Positions 1 to 5,933 of a DNA stretch of 7,593 nt are shown piece after piece. How positions within the stretch are numbered: the first letter of the stretch is position 1; every line of letters starts with the position of its first letter. The translations under genes and the position numbers were made by a program. A model generated the notes under the pieces. The model had not been told where the DNA came from and made no database searches. It was given only the letters and a program-made list of their open reading frames with translations. The stretch comes from JAFGIT01 sp016929465 [NCBI: Candidatus Coatesbacteria bacterium] (lineage in GTDB: Bacteria; B130-G9), in assembly GCA_016929465.1 (NCBI GenBank), contig JAFGIT010000357.1:1-7593 (forward strand). Reading direction: 5' to 3'.

Positions 1-14
1 CCGAATATATAGAT

Positions 15-40
15 GGGCGGGGACAAGCCTCCGCCTCTAC
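15..40 (-). repeat. GTAG-headed GC-rich palindrome, unit 1
   Basis: Read on the minus strand, the unit begins GTAGAGGCGGAGGCTTG and then closes on itself. Bases 16-22 pair with 29-35 as a 7-bp stem with one G-T wobble and a 6-base loop. It shares the GTAG head and the GGCTT centre with the units at 72-87 and 212-227. The pattern is of the REP/small-palindrome kind scattered between genes in many bacterial genomes. Its family cannot be named from this window. Confidence 0.5.
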
Positions 41-71
41 AGATCGGAAACTGCATTTATGGCACAGCCTC

Positions 72-87
72 GGAAAGCCCACCCTAC
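72..87 (-). repeat. GTAG-headed repeat, unit 2 (degenerate)
   Basis: On the minus strand this reads GTAGGGTGGGCTTTCC. It matches the unit at 212-227 in 15 of 16 bases, and the two copies lie exactly 140 bp apart. Here the second arm of the palindrome has decayed, because the bases beyond the centre no longer complement the GGTGGGC arm. It looks like an old copy of the same element. Confidence 0.5.
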
Positions 88-121
88 GCCGACGTCAATC
101 CGCAATTGAAGTGGTGCCGGG

Positions 122-143
122 TCACCGCAAACCAAAGCGGTGA
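122..143. repeat. Perfect inverted repeat TCACCGC / GCGGTGA
   Basis: Bases 122-128 and 137-143 are perfect reverse complements (7 bp) separated by an A-rich 8-base loop (AAACCAAA). The arms do not match the GTAG units on either side. It could be an RNA hairpin in the 3' end of the minus-strand operon transcript or a protein-binding site. No T run follows it on either strand. Confidence 0.35.
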
Positions 144-207
144 GAGCTCCCCGCACTCCACGTTGCCCTTCGTGGCCCTTCTTGGACGAACCTCTGATCG
201 ATTAGCG

Positions 208-227
208 GGCTGGAAAGCCCAGCCTAC
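208..227 (-). repeat. GTAG-headed palindrome, unit 3, just past the UbiA gene stop
   Basis: On the minus strand this reads GTAGGCTGGGCTTTCCAGCC. Bases 208-213 and 219-224 form a perfect 6-bp GGCTGG/CCAGCC stem around a 5-base loop. It begins 4 bases after the stop codon of the UbiA-family gene, so it could stabilise or end that transcript. The bases after it (CGCTAATCG) contain no U tract, so I call it a repeat and not a terminator. Confidence 0.5.
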
Positions 228-228
228 A

Positions 229-1128
229 CTAGCCAAAGAGGGCGTATATGTCAGGCCAATAGACGAGTATCAGGATGCAGGCTATCCAGAGGAAGATGTC
301 GATGATTAGTGGGGCGTCGTCGAGGAGTATCTGTGCTGGGCTGCCGCCCATCTCCTTCCGATAGACGAGGTATAGATACCTCAAGAGGCCATATAGCACG
401 AAGGGGACCGTGATGTAGAGATACTTCGTGCCGAACTTCTGTGCGGTCTCCGGGGACATCGTGTAGAGCGTGTAAGCCAGGATGGTCGAGGCAGTCACGA
501 TGCTGATCATCTGGTCGAGCAGCTGCGGCGTGTATTCCTTCAGGATTATCCGATGCGATATCGCGTCTTCACCCAGCGAGACTAGCTCATGGCGCCGCTT
601 GGCGATGGCCAGAAACAGCGAGAGGAATATGGTGCACGCTATAAGCCAGTTCGAGAATTCGACGTCCACGACGACCGCACCGGCAAGGGCACGTATCACA
701 AAGCCGGCCGAAATGGTCATGATGTCCAGCATGACGATGTGCTTCAGTTTGTATGAGTAGAAGACCTGGATGACCAGATAGAGGGCTGAAACGAAGGCGA
801 AAGCCGGCGATATATGATAGGCAGCCGCGAGGGCGATGAGTGCCAGGACTGAGATTGCGGGCATGGCGAAGGAGGGGGCGAGCTTGCCTGCAGCAATCGG
901 GCGCAGCCGCTTCTTCGGGTGCATCTTGTCCTTTTCGATGTCCGTTATATCGTTCAGGACATAGACGAAGCCAGATAGAACGCAGAAGACAGCAAATCCA
1001 ATGAGCGCTCTCAGGAAGGGTTCTGCATCGAAGAGGTGCCGCGAGAAGACTATGCCCCCAAAGAGCAGGACGTTCTTAGTCCATTGCTTGGGCCGCATCG
1101 AGTGCAATAGCAGAATTATCTTCGTCAT
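229..1128 (-). CDS. UbiA-family polyprenyl-phosphate phosphoribosyltransferase (DPPR synthase-like)
   Basis: This is an integral membrane prenyltransferase-fold enzyme of 299 residues, a normal length for the family. Known members (mycobacterial Rv3806c type) transfer 5-phosphoribose from PRPP to a polyprenyl phosphate, the first step to lipid-linked ribofuranose or arabinofuranose. Visible marks are the RPKQWTKN motif at residues 12-19, the first Asp-rich motif NDITDIEKD at 59-67 followed by a basic RLRPIAAG stretch, the second motif YSYKLKHIVMLD at 124-135, and the C-terminal SPAQILLDDAPL at 263-274 typical of this subfamily and not of quinone-type UbiA. About nine hydrophobic segments are seen. 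The start is supported by AAGGGA at 1135-1140, six bases upstream. It is the last gene of the operon, 41 bp after the HAD gene. Substrate chain length cannot be read from sequence, and another UbiA activity is possible but less likely. Confidence 0.9.
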   Translation of the reverse strand: MTKIILLLHSMRPKQWTKNVLLFGGIVFSRHLFDAEPFLRALIGFAVFCVLSGFVYVLNDITDIEKDKMHPKKRLRPIAAGKLAPSFAMPAISVLALIALAAAYHISPAFAFVSALYLVIQVFYSYKLKHIVMLDIMTISAGFVIRALAGAVVVDVEFSNWLIACTIFLSLFLAIAKRRHELVSLGEDAISHRIILKEYTPQLLDQMISIVTASTILAYTLYTMSPETAQKFGTKYLYITVPFVLYGLLRYLYLVYRKEMGGSPAQILLDDAPLIIDIFLWIACILILVYWPDIYALFG

Positions 1129-1134
1129 GTCTCG

Positions 1135-1140
1135 TCCCTT
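1135..1140 (-). promoter_or_regulatory. Ribosome binding site of the UbiA-family gene
   Basis: AAGGGA on the minus strand lies 6 bases before the ATG at 1128. It is the clearest Shine-Dalgarno in the minus-strand operon. That fits this gene having a 41-bp gap upstream, where the other genes overlap or nearly touch. Confidence 0.55.
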
Positions 1141-1169
1141 CGCACCTCAGGCGGTTTTATTCCCTCAAC

Positions 1170-1907
1170 TCAAGCGCCGTTCCGCGGAAAAATGGTCAGC
1201 AGGTCTTCAGCCCTCTTTATAGTGTAATCTGGATTCGTTTCGCAAGTCTCATCAATCCGGTAGTGCGCCTGCTGCCTCGAGAGAATGCCCATCATCCCCA
1301 GCTGCTTTGCTGGCACTATATCCCAATCGAGCCGGTCGCCGACCAGGGCCACCATCGTCGGATGTGCCCCTGCCAGCTCACAGGCCTTCCTGTAAAGCGC
1401 GAGATCGGGCTTGTGCAGCTCGACCTCATCCGAGATGACGATGTGGTCGAAGAGCTCGATTATCCCTGAATCTATCAGCTGCTTCCTCTGAGTCCTTCCG
1501 GCCCCCTCGGTAATAACGCCGAGCTCATACGCCTTCTTGAGCTCTGTCAGGACGTCGAACATGCCAGGATAGAGCGTCAGCCCTTCCTCCCTGAATTTGG
1601 TGTATAGCTTGCCGACATCCTCGAACCGGCTCGCCAATCCAGGGCGAAGACCGTTGAGAAATAGCTCGGTCCTCCTCTTGCGGTCCTTCAGCAAGTTGCG
1701 CGGAATTTTGCCCTGCACGTCCTGGTACTCCAGATCGACCAGGAATTCCCATTGAGCCTTCAGGAATTCATCGAGCGGGAGCGGGCACTCGTCCCTGAGC
1801 GCTTCCCAGAGCTTGGTCATTGCATGGTCAACCGAGGCCTCGTAGTCGGTAAGAGTGCCGTCCAGGTCGAAGAATATAGCGCGAATATCAGATATAGCTG
1901 CTGCCAT
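1170..1907 (-). CDS. HAD-superfamily hydrolase (probable phosphatase)
   Basis: This is a cytosolic-type haloacid dehalogenase-fold protein of 245 residues with no signal peptide. All four HAD motifs are present: DLDGT at residues 14-18 (nucleophile Asp14, acid/base Asp16), Thr133 in VITEG, Lys166 in LHKPD, and GDRLDWD at 190-196 with Asp191 and Asp196. A helical cap sits between motifs I and II, as in YjjG/phosphoglycolate-phosphatase relatives. Motif II has Glu after the Thr where most relatives have Asn. The ATG lies 2 bp after the stop of the GT-C gene, so translation is probably coupled, and the local Shine-Dalgarno is weak. From context I infer that it may dephosphorylate the phosphoribosyl lipid made by the next gene, or a sugar phosphate feeding that pathway. 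HAD substrates cannot be read from sequence, so a general housekeeping phosphatase remains possible. Confidence 0.85.
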   Translation of the reverse strand: MAAAISDIRAIFFDLDGTLTDYEASVDHAMTKLWEALRDECPLPLDEFLKAQWEFLVDLEYQDVQGKIPRNLLKDRKRRTELFLNGLRPGLASRFEDVGKLYTKFREEGLTLYPGMFDVLTELKKAYELGVITEGAGRTQRKQLIDSGIIELFDHIVISDEVELHKPDLALYRKACELAGAHPTMVALVGDRLDWDIVPAKQLGMMGILSRQQAHYRIDETCETNPDYTIKRAEDLLTIFPRNGA

Positions 1908-1909
1908 AA

Positions 1910-3496
1910 TTATCGTCCATCGTTCCTAACATAGAGCGTGCCCCCGTCGAATTTTCCCTCCGCCTTTATGTAACCATGAGAATTGGCATAGTCAATGAAA
2001 GGAGTCTCCAGACCAGCCTGGAATCCGACCAGAATCGCGGCTGGCGGCTCCCTGTCGAGCACGGCTGCGAGCGTTTTCGGCGAAGCGCTGACATAGCCCC
2101 TTCTCTGGTCCTCCGTGAGTAGATCCCAGACCCTGTAGAAAAATGGGCCAGTCTCCAATTCCCTGTAGATGGGGATGCCAGCTTCGATAGCGTAGATTGG
2201 GGCGAGAGTCGCAATTTTGTCGCTTCCCTCAGGTGATCCGATCCGCTCGCGGATGGCATGAGCCGTCCGGTGTGTCGATATGCCCACCCAATTATCTAAT
2301 TTATTCAGTTTATGTATCTGTCTCAGAAGCACTGGACCACCAAAAATCGACATGACCACGACGGTGCAGATGATGAAGGCATCAAGAGCTCGCCTCTTAG
2401 CAATCGGAACCGCCTTATATAGAGCACAGATCAGGATCAGAAGGAATGGCACAGGGGCAGAGAAATAGTGGAAAAATAGGGGCGTTGGTTGGACCGCTAT
2501 CGCCAGCGTGAGCACTATCATCAAGGCAGAAAACAGCACATCCACTCTTGAAAGAATTGAAAGCCAGGCGTCGCGCTCCTTGGATGTGAGGAACCGAATG
2601 ATGATACAGATGGCCAATAGGAATAGCGCCGCATTGGTCGGTTTGAGAAGCAGCTGGAGGATGAAAGTGGCCTTGGTCCAGAACGACATCCCGATTTGGT
2701 AGCCCTGTGCCTCTCTCCATGCTGTATTCGCTGCGTGAAAGCCTAGATTGTTGAAATAGGATGCCCTAAAACCGGCGCAGAATAGGACGAAACCAGCCGG
2801 CAGAAAAGCGACCGCCAAGCCAGCCCACGCGGGATAGGACACCCCGCGCACACGTGCCTTAAAATCCACAGTTCTGGGTACAAGCAAGCCAGAGATTATG
2901 AGTGCTACCGGCGTCGCCAAATAAGACAGCTTGGTGCCGAAAGCAATCGCCGCCGCAGCTCCGGCCAGAAATACGTACATCCCCTTGATACCATCTTGGG
3001 AAGTCCCTTTCAGCAAAGAGTGGAATGCCAGGATGGAGAAGGAAAGAGGCAGCACCTGGTTCGACGCGAGGGGCGCGATGTGCATGATGGGGTAGTTTAG
3101 AACAAAGAGCACGATAAAGAGCATCGCCATAAAGGAATCCCTCAGGATTAGCCTCAGTATCGCAAACAATGAAGAGCAGGCAATCAGCATCAGGGCAAAT
3201 GAACACATCCTTGCCCAGAGAAGGTAGTGCGATGTCCCCGTCAGGTTGTATATGGCGCCGTATATATACGGAAGATACGGCATTTGGAAGTAAGGAAAGT
3301 CGCGATAGACCGAGCCATCCATGGCGAGCATACCGGCCGTGATATACGCCTGCTCATCGTTGACCGCGCCATCGATCATCGCCCGGGAGAACAGGCCCAG
3401 GGCCAGCGCCGCGAAGACTACGATTACTATGGAGGTCTTGAGCTTGCGGGTGGGGCCATCTCCCTCTGAAGCCGATGCTCCATGGTCCGGCATCAT
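1910..3496 (-). CDS. Multi-spanning GT-C fold glycosyltransferase (GT39/ArnT-like membrane protein)
   Basis: The protein has 528 residues with roughly ten or eleven hydrophobic segments. After the first segment (about 21-40) comes an outer loop with Asp-Glu in NDEQAYITAG (residues 46-55), the place of the catalytic acidic residue in GT-C enzymes. It is followed by the aromatic stretch YRDFPYFQMPYLPYIYG at 64-80, common in GT39/dolichyl-phosphate-mannosyltransferase-like proteins. A soluble tail of about 130 residues (from about 398) should lie on the outer side. Enzymes of this fold use polyprenyl-phosphate-linked sugars as donors, and the UbiA homologue in this operon makes that kind of lipid. 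The upstream GT4 gene overlaps it by 4 bp (ATGA). Two ATGs stand in tandem (3496 and 3493). A GGGAG sits 3 bases before the first and 6 before the second, so the start is uncertain by one codon. Sugar and acceptor are unknown. Confidence 0.85.
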   Translation of the reverse strand: MMPDHGASASEGDGPTRKLKTSIVIVVFAALALGLFSRAMIDGAVNDEQAYITAGMLAMDGSVYRDFPYFQMPYLPYIYGAIYNLTGTSHYLLWARMCSFALMLIACSSLFAILRLILRDSFMAMLFIVLFVLNYPIMHIAPLASNQVLPLSFSILAFHSLLKGTSQDGIKGMYVFLAGAAAAIAFGTKLSYLATPVALIISGLLVPRTVDFKARVRGVSYPAWAGLAVAFLPAGFVLFCAGFRASYFNNLGFHAANTAWREAQGYQIGMSFWTKATFILQLLLKPTNAALFLLAICIIIRFLTSKERDAWLSILSRVDVLFSALMIVLTLAIAVQPTPLFFHYFSAPVPFLLILICALYKAVPIAKRRALDAFIICTVVVMSIFGGPVLLRQIHKLNKLDNWVGISTHRTAHAIRERIGSPEGSDKIATLAPIYAIEAGIPIYRELETGPFFYRVWDLLTEDQRRGYVSASPKTLAAVLDREPPAAILVGFQAGLETPFIDYANSHGYIKAEGKFDGGTLYVRNDGR

Positions 3497-4680
3497 CGAC
3501 TCCCGGCGATCGTCTCGAGGAGCGAGAGTATTCTCTCCGCCCGCTTCCGATAGGTGAAATGAGCGGCCGTCTCGAGCCCACTTCGGATTATATTCTTTCT
3601 TAGCTCACGGTTCGAATAAACCATCCGGATCCCCTCGGCGAGAGCCTCTGGATTCTCTGGCTCGACCAGCACCGCGTTCTCCCTGTGCCTTAGTATCTCA
3701 CGCAGTGCGGGCACATCGCTCGCGACGACGGGAATGCCCGCGGCGAGATATTGGAAGAGCTTTAGCGGGCATGTGAATAGATATGGCTCGATCGAATGTC
3801 CAGCAGGGATGGAAATAACTGCTGCTGCGAACCGCTTCGATGACAGGAAGTCCATGACTTCCCCCGGCGGGAGATGGCCCTTGAGCGCAAGGCTGCCCTC
3901 TAAAAGCGAATATTGGTCCATGAGCTCCGACCTTCGAATTGCCGTTCCACCAGAAATCGATCCAGCTATCTCGAGTTTGAAGCCATCGAGAATCTTGAGC
4001 GCCTCGAAGAGCGTGTCGGTCCCCTTCCACCCGCCAAGGCTCCCCACGTACACGATCAGCTTCGGGACTTCACCAATTCCCTCAGCGCCCTCCACCTCGC
4101 TCGCTTTCAGCGGCTCAGGCCCGCCGTTGCGCGCGACGATCATGTTCTGCTCTCGGCCGAACATTGTGCGAGCGAGAGCGGCAGTGGCATCGGTGGTGCA
4201 GACAATGCCCCGAGCCTTGTCGAATACTTCACTCTCTGACTTGAAGGTCCTCATCGCCCTGCGCCGGGCACGTCCCGGCGGCAGTTCTGAGAGGCGTGCT
4301 TCATCCGATACGACCATGAATGCGACCTTGTGGGCTTCGTATATGAGCGGGACGCCTGAGCCCCGACAGGTTGGCAAGAGCGATTGTGCGATTCTCAAAT
4401 TCCTGCAATAGACAAAAGCATCTTTTAATTCGATTTTTGCGATTGCCTTACGGGCGACAACTGCGGCATCCATGTCTTTCTCTGCGATAATCTCCATGTT
4501 CTCTGGCAGTTCCAGGCCGTAGAATTCGCCGATCTTGTCTCGCTCTTCAGCTCCTACAGAATCTACGAGAAGCCGCACCTCTGCTCCGAGCTTTGCCAGC
4601 TGGCAGACGGTGTTAATCGCCTGAATTGTGCGGGCCTTTGCCTCCGGAAGAGTGGCTTCGTGAACGTAAATGAGACGCAT
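3493..4680 (-). CDS. Glycosyltransferase family 4 (GT-B fold)
   Basis: This is a soluble or membrane-associated GT-B glycosyltransferase of 395 residues that would use a nucleotide sugar in the cytoplasm. The C-terminal donor domain is clear: ARNGGP at residues 183-188, the strand-loop YVGSLGGWKG at 211-220, KGHLPPGEV at 267-275, and CPLKLFQYLAAGIPVVASD at 304-322. The residue that is normally the second Glu of the EX7E donor-binding motif is Gln310 (codon CAA), and the first position is Phe302. The enzyme may therefore be altered in donor binding, although several GT4 subfamilies lack the first Glu. The N-terminal half (1-170) is the more variable acceptor domain. The gene begins 6 bp after the pilM-like gene and overlaps the GT-C gene by 4 bp, so the three are almost certainly co-transcribed. 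The donor sugar is not predictable. Confidence 0.9.
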   Translation of the reverse strand: MRLIYVHEATLPEAKARTIQAINTVCQLAKLGAEVRLLVDSVGAEERDKIGEFYGLELPENMEIIAEKDMDAAVVARKAIAKIELKDAFVYCRNLRIAQSLLPTCRGSGVPLIYEAHKVAFMVVSDEARLSELPPGRARRRAMRTFKSESEVFDKARGIVCTTDATAALARTMFGREQNMIVARNGGPEPLKASEVEGAEGIGEVPKLIVYVGSLGGWKGTDTLFEALKILDGFKLEIAGSISGGTAIRRSELMDQYSLLEGSLALKGHLPPGEVMDFLSSKRFAAAVISIPAGHSIEPYLFTCPLKLFQYLAAGIPVVASDVPALREILRHRENAVLVEPENPEALAEGIRMVYSNRELRKNIIRSGLETAAHFTYRKRAERILSLLETIAGSR

Positions 4681-4686
4681 CGCAGC

Positions 4687-5787
4687 TCAATGCCCCAGAA
4701 GCCGTCTGTGCCCCGGCAATGGAGATGCTGATTCTCCCCCATACTTCGCGCTCAAGAATCTCGCCCGTAGCGCAAGCCCCATCGCCACGGCGAATATCGA
4801 CGAAGGCGGGGCTGGCATGTTTTTCGACAGGCTTCTGAATTGATGAGCCAACCCACGGAATGGGTCCAGGACGGTCACGCCAAACCTGAAGAGCGGCGTC
4901 ATTGCATCGACTATGCACGGAAGGGCGGCCGCGCCGCCACATACGAAGACCCTGTCGAAGTGCCAAGTCTGAGAATGTAGCCTCGCACGCCAAACCAGGT
5001 CCCGGATCTGACCTACGAAGGCCTCAATCTCGCTCTGGACGCTATTAACGGCATAGTCTGATGTCAGACCAACCGCCTCACTCCCCGCCAGGAGTGAAAC
5101 CGCCGGCCACAGGGCGATTGAAAGCTTGTTGCGCAAGGCCGAAACCACCAGGCGACACCCGACCTCCATCTCATCGTAGAAATAGAAATGACCGTTTCTT
5201 AGAAGCGTGATTTTCGTCAGTGACTCCCCTATATCAAGGATCGCTATCAGCCGGTCGTCGAACCGCTGCGAGGCACGCTGATATGTCGCCGCCAGGGCCA
5301 GGCCAGCGGCCTCCAGTTCGACCGGATTCTTGTGCGATGACATCAACACCTCATCGTAGAATTCGCACATCGACCTGCGTATGCCGACGAAGGCGAGCTC
5401 GCTGCCATTGGATTTGGCGTTCACCACCGGATTGGTGGTCGTGAATCCCCTTATGTAGTCCTGTTCGTCCAGCGGAAGGTATTGCTCTGATTCTGCTTCT
5501 GCTGCCGATATGAAGTCTCCTTCTGAAACACTTCGCAGGTCTATCCGCTTCAGAATAACGTTTGGCCCGCCATATACGCCAAGCGCAGATTGGGCCGTGC
5601 GTCTCATCCTGCGGGGAAAGATTCGCTTTAGGGTCCTGACCAATGGTTGTCGTCCCGCTACATTGTCACGGGGGATCTCGACGCAAGTGCCCGTCGATAG
5701 AGTCCTCCCCCTTCGTGGGTCGTAGCGGAGCTCAACCAATTTCACCAAATGGTGGCCGATGTCTATGCCAAAAGTGCTTCTGTGCAT
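4687..5787 (-). CDS. pilM: PilM-like actin-fold pilus assembly protein
   Basis: This 366-residue protein belongs to the actin-like ATPase superfamily and resembles PilM, the cytoplasmic ring component that binds the PilN tail in type IV pilus and related machines. The phosphate-1 loop is FGIDIGHHLVKLVEL (residues 6-20). The phosphate-2 loop is ILDIGESLTKITL, and the adenosine motif is VFVCGGAAALPCIVDAM. The stretch from about residue 74 (VILKRIDL, then EAESEQYLPLDEQDYI) is the PilM 1C-type subdomain, and it argues against FtsA or MreB. The loop that usually reads GSSS is GHH here, so nucleotide binding may differ. No pilN, pilO, pilP or pilQ follows; glycosyltransferases do. The ATG at 5787 is the only standard start after an in-frame stop. 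It has no good Shine-Dalgarno, since only GGA touches it. The actin-fold and PilM-family call is firm, but its exact machine (pilus, type II secretion-like or divergent) is inferred. Confidence 0.85.
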   Translation of the reverse strand: MHRSTFGIDIGHHLVKLVELRYDPRRGRTLSTGTCVEIPRDNVAGRQPLVRTLKRIFPRRMRRTAQSALGVYGGPNVILKRIDLRSVSEGDFISAAEAESEQYLPLDEQDYIRGFTTTNPVVNAKSNGSELAFVGIRRSMCEFYDEVLMSSHKNPVELEAAGLALAATYQRASQRFDDRLIAILDIGESLTKITLLRNGHFYFYDEMEVGCRLVVSALRNKLSIALWPAVSLLAGSEAVGLTSDYAVNSVQSEIEAFVGQIRDLVWRARLHSQTWHFDRVFVCGGAAALPCIVDAMTPLFRFGVTVLDPFRGLAHQFRSLSKNMPAPPSSIFAVAMGLALRARFLSAKYGGESASPLPGHRRLLGH

Positions 5788-5804
5788 TCCGTATATAGTA
5801 ATCC

Positions 5805-5870
5805 CTATTCCTCGTTCACAAACAAGTACATTTCATCACTTGCCGGAAATAATCGCATCCTGAGGGACAT
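5805..5870 (-). CDS. Possible 21-codon leader ORF ahead of pilM
   Basis: An ATG at 5870 opens a 21-residue frame (starting MSLRMRLFPASDEMYLF) that stops with TAG at 5805, 17 bases before the pilM start. AAGGAG lies 11 bases upstream (5882-5887), and AGGA lies 3 bases upstream (5874-5877). The pilM start has almost no ribosome binding site of its own, so a translated leader could supply ribosomes or couple translation. Frames this short arise by chance, and there is no homology evidence. It is a candidate only. Confidence 0.2.
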   Translation of the reverse strand: MSLRMRLFPASDEMYLFVNEE

Positions 5871-5881
5871 GAATCCTATAT

Positions 5882-5887
5882 CTCCTT
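5882..5887 (-). promoter_or_regulatory. AAGGAG Shine-Dalgarno-like site upstream of the leader ORF
   Basis: The minus strand reads AAGGAG, a strong anti-16S match, in an otherwise non-coding region. Its spacing to the ATG at 5870 is 11 bases, longer than usual. It is about 95 bases upstream of pilM, too far to serve that gene directly. Confidence 0.25.
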
Positions 5888-5933
5888 ATCGCCGATTTCG
5901 GGTATCGCCTTTATCCCCATTGCTTTCCGGGCC

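Larger units (their letters stand above)
1..228. other. Non-coding left edge with degenerate palindromic repeats
   Basis: This stretch lies downstream of the minus-strand operon and carries no convincing gene. The one open frame that crosses it, on the plus strand from position 13, translates GC-rich hairpin repeats at its start, has no homology that I recognise, and runs on into the antisense of the UbiA gene. The segment holds three GTAG-headed repeat units (15-40, 72-87, 212-227) and one unrelated perfect hairpin (122-143). No run of T follows any hairpin on either strand, so none is a classic intrinsic terminator. The operon may end here by another mechanism. Confidence 0.7.

Noticed and set aside
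208-227. Intrinsic terminator for the minus-strand operon
   Set aside because: The stem is present close to the stop codon, but no U tract follows it, and its sequence belongs to a repeat family seen twice more nearby.
13-309. 98-codon plus-strand open frame at the left edge
   Set aside because: Its product is a translation of GC-rich palindromic repeats followed by antisense of the UbiA gene. It has no ribosome binding site and no family features.
3734-4411. 225-codon plus-strand open frame opposite the GT4 gene
   Set aside because: It lies wholly antisense to a well-supported glycosyltransferase. Its protein shows no motif, and its length is explained by codon bias of the real gene.
4613-4993. 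126-codon minus-strand frame spanning the pilM/GT4 junction
   Set aside because: It is out of frame with two clear genes on the same strand and shows no family motif.
4687-5787. FtsA or MreB instead of PilM
   Set aside because: The EAESEQYLPL stretch after the first subdomain and the 366-residue length fit PilM. No FtsA C-terminal membrane helix or MreB features are seen.
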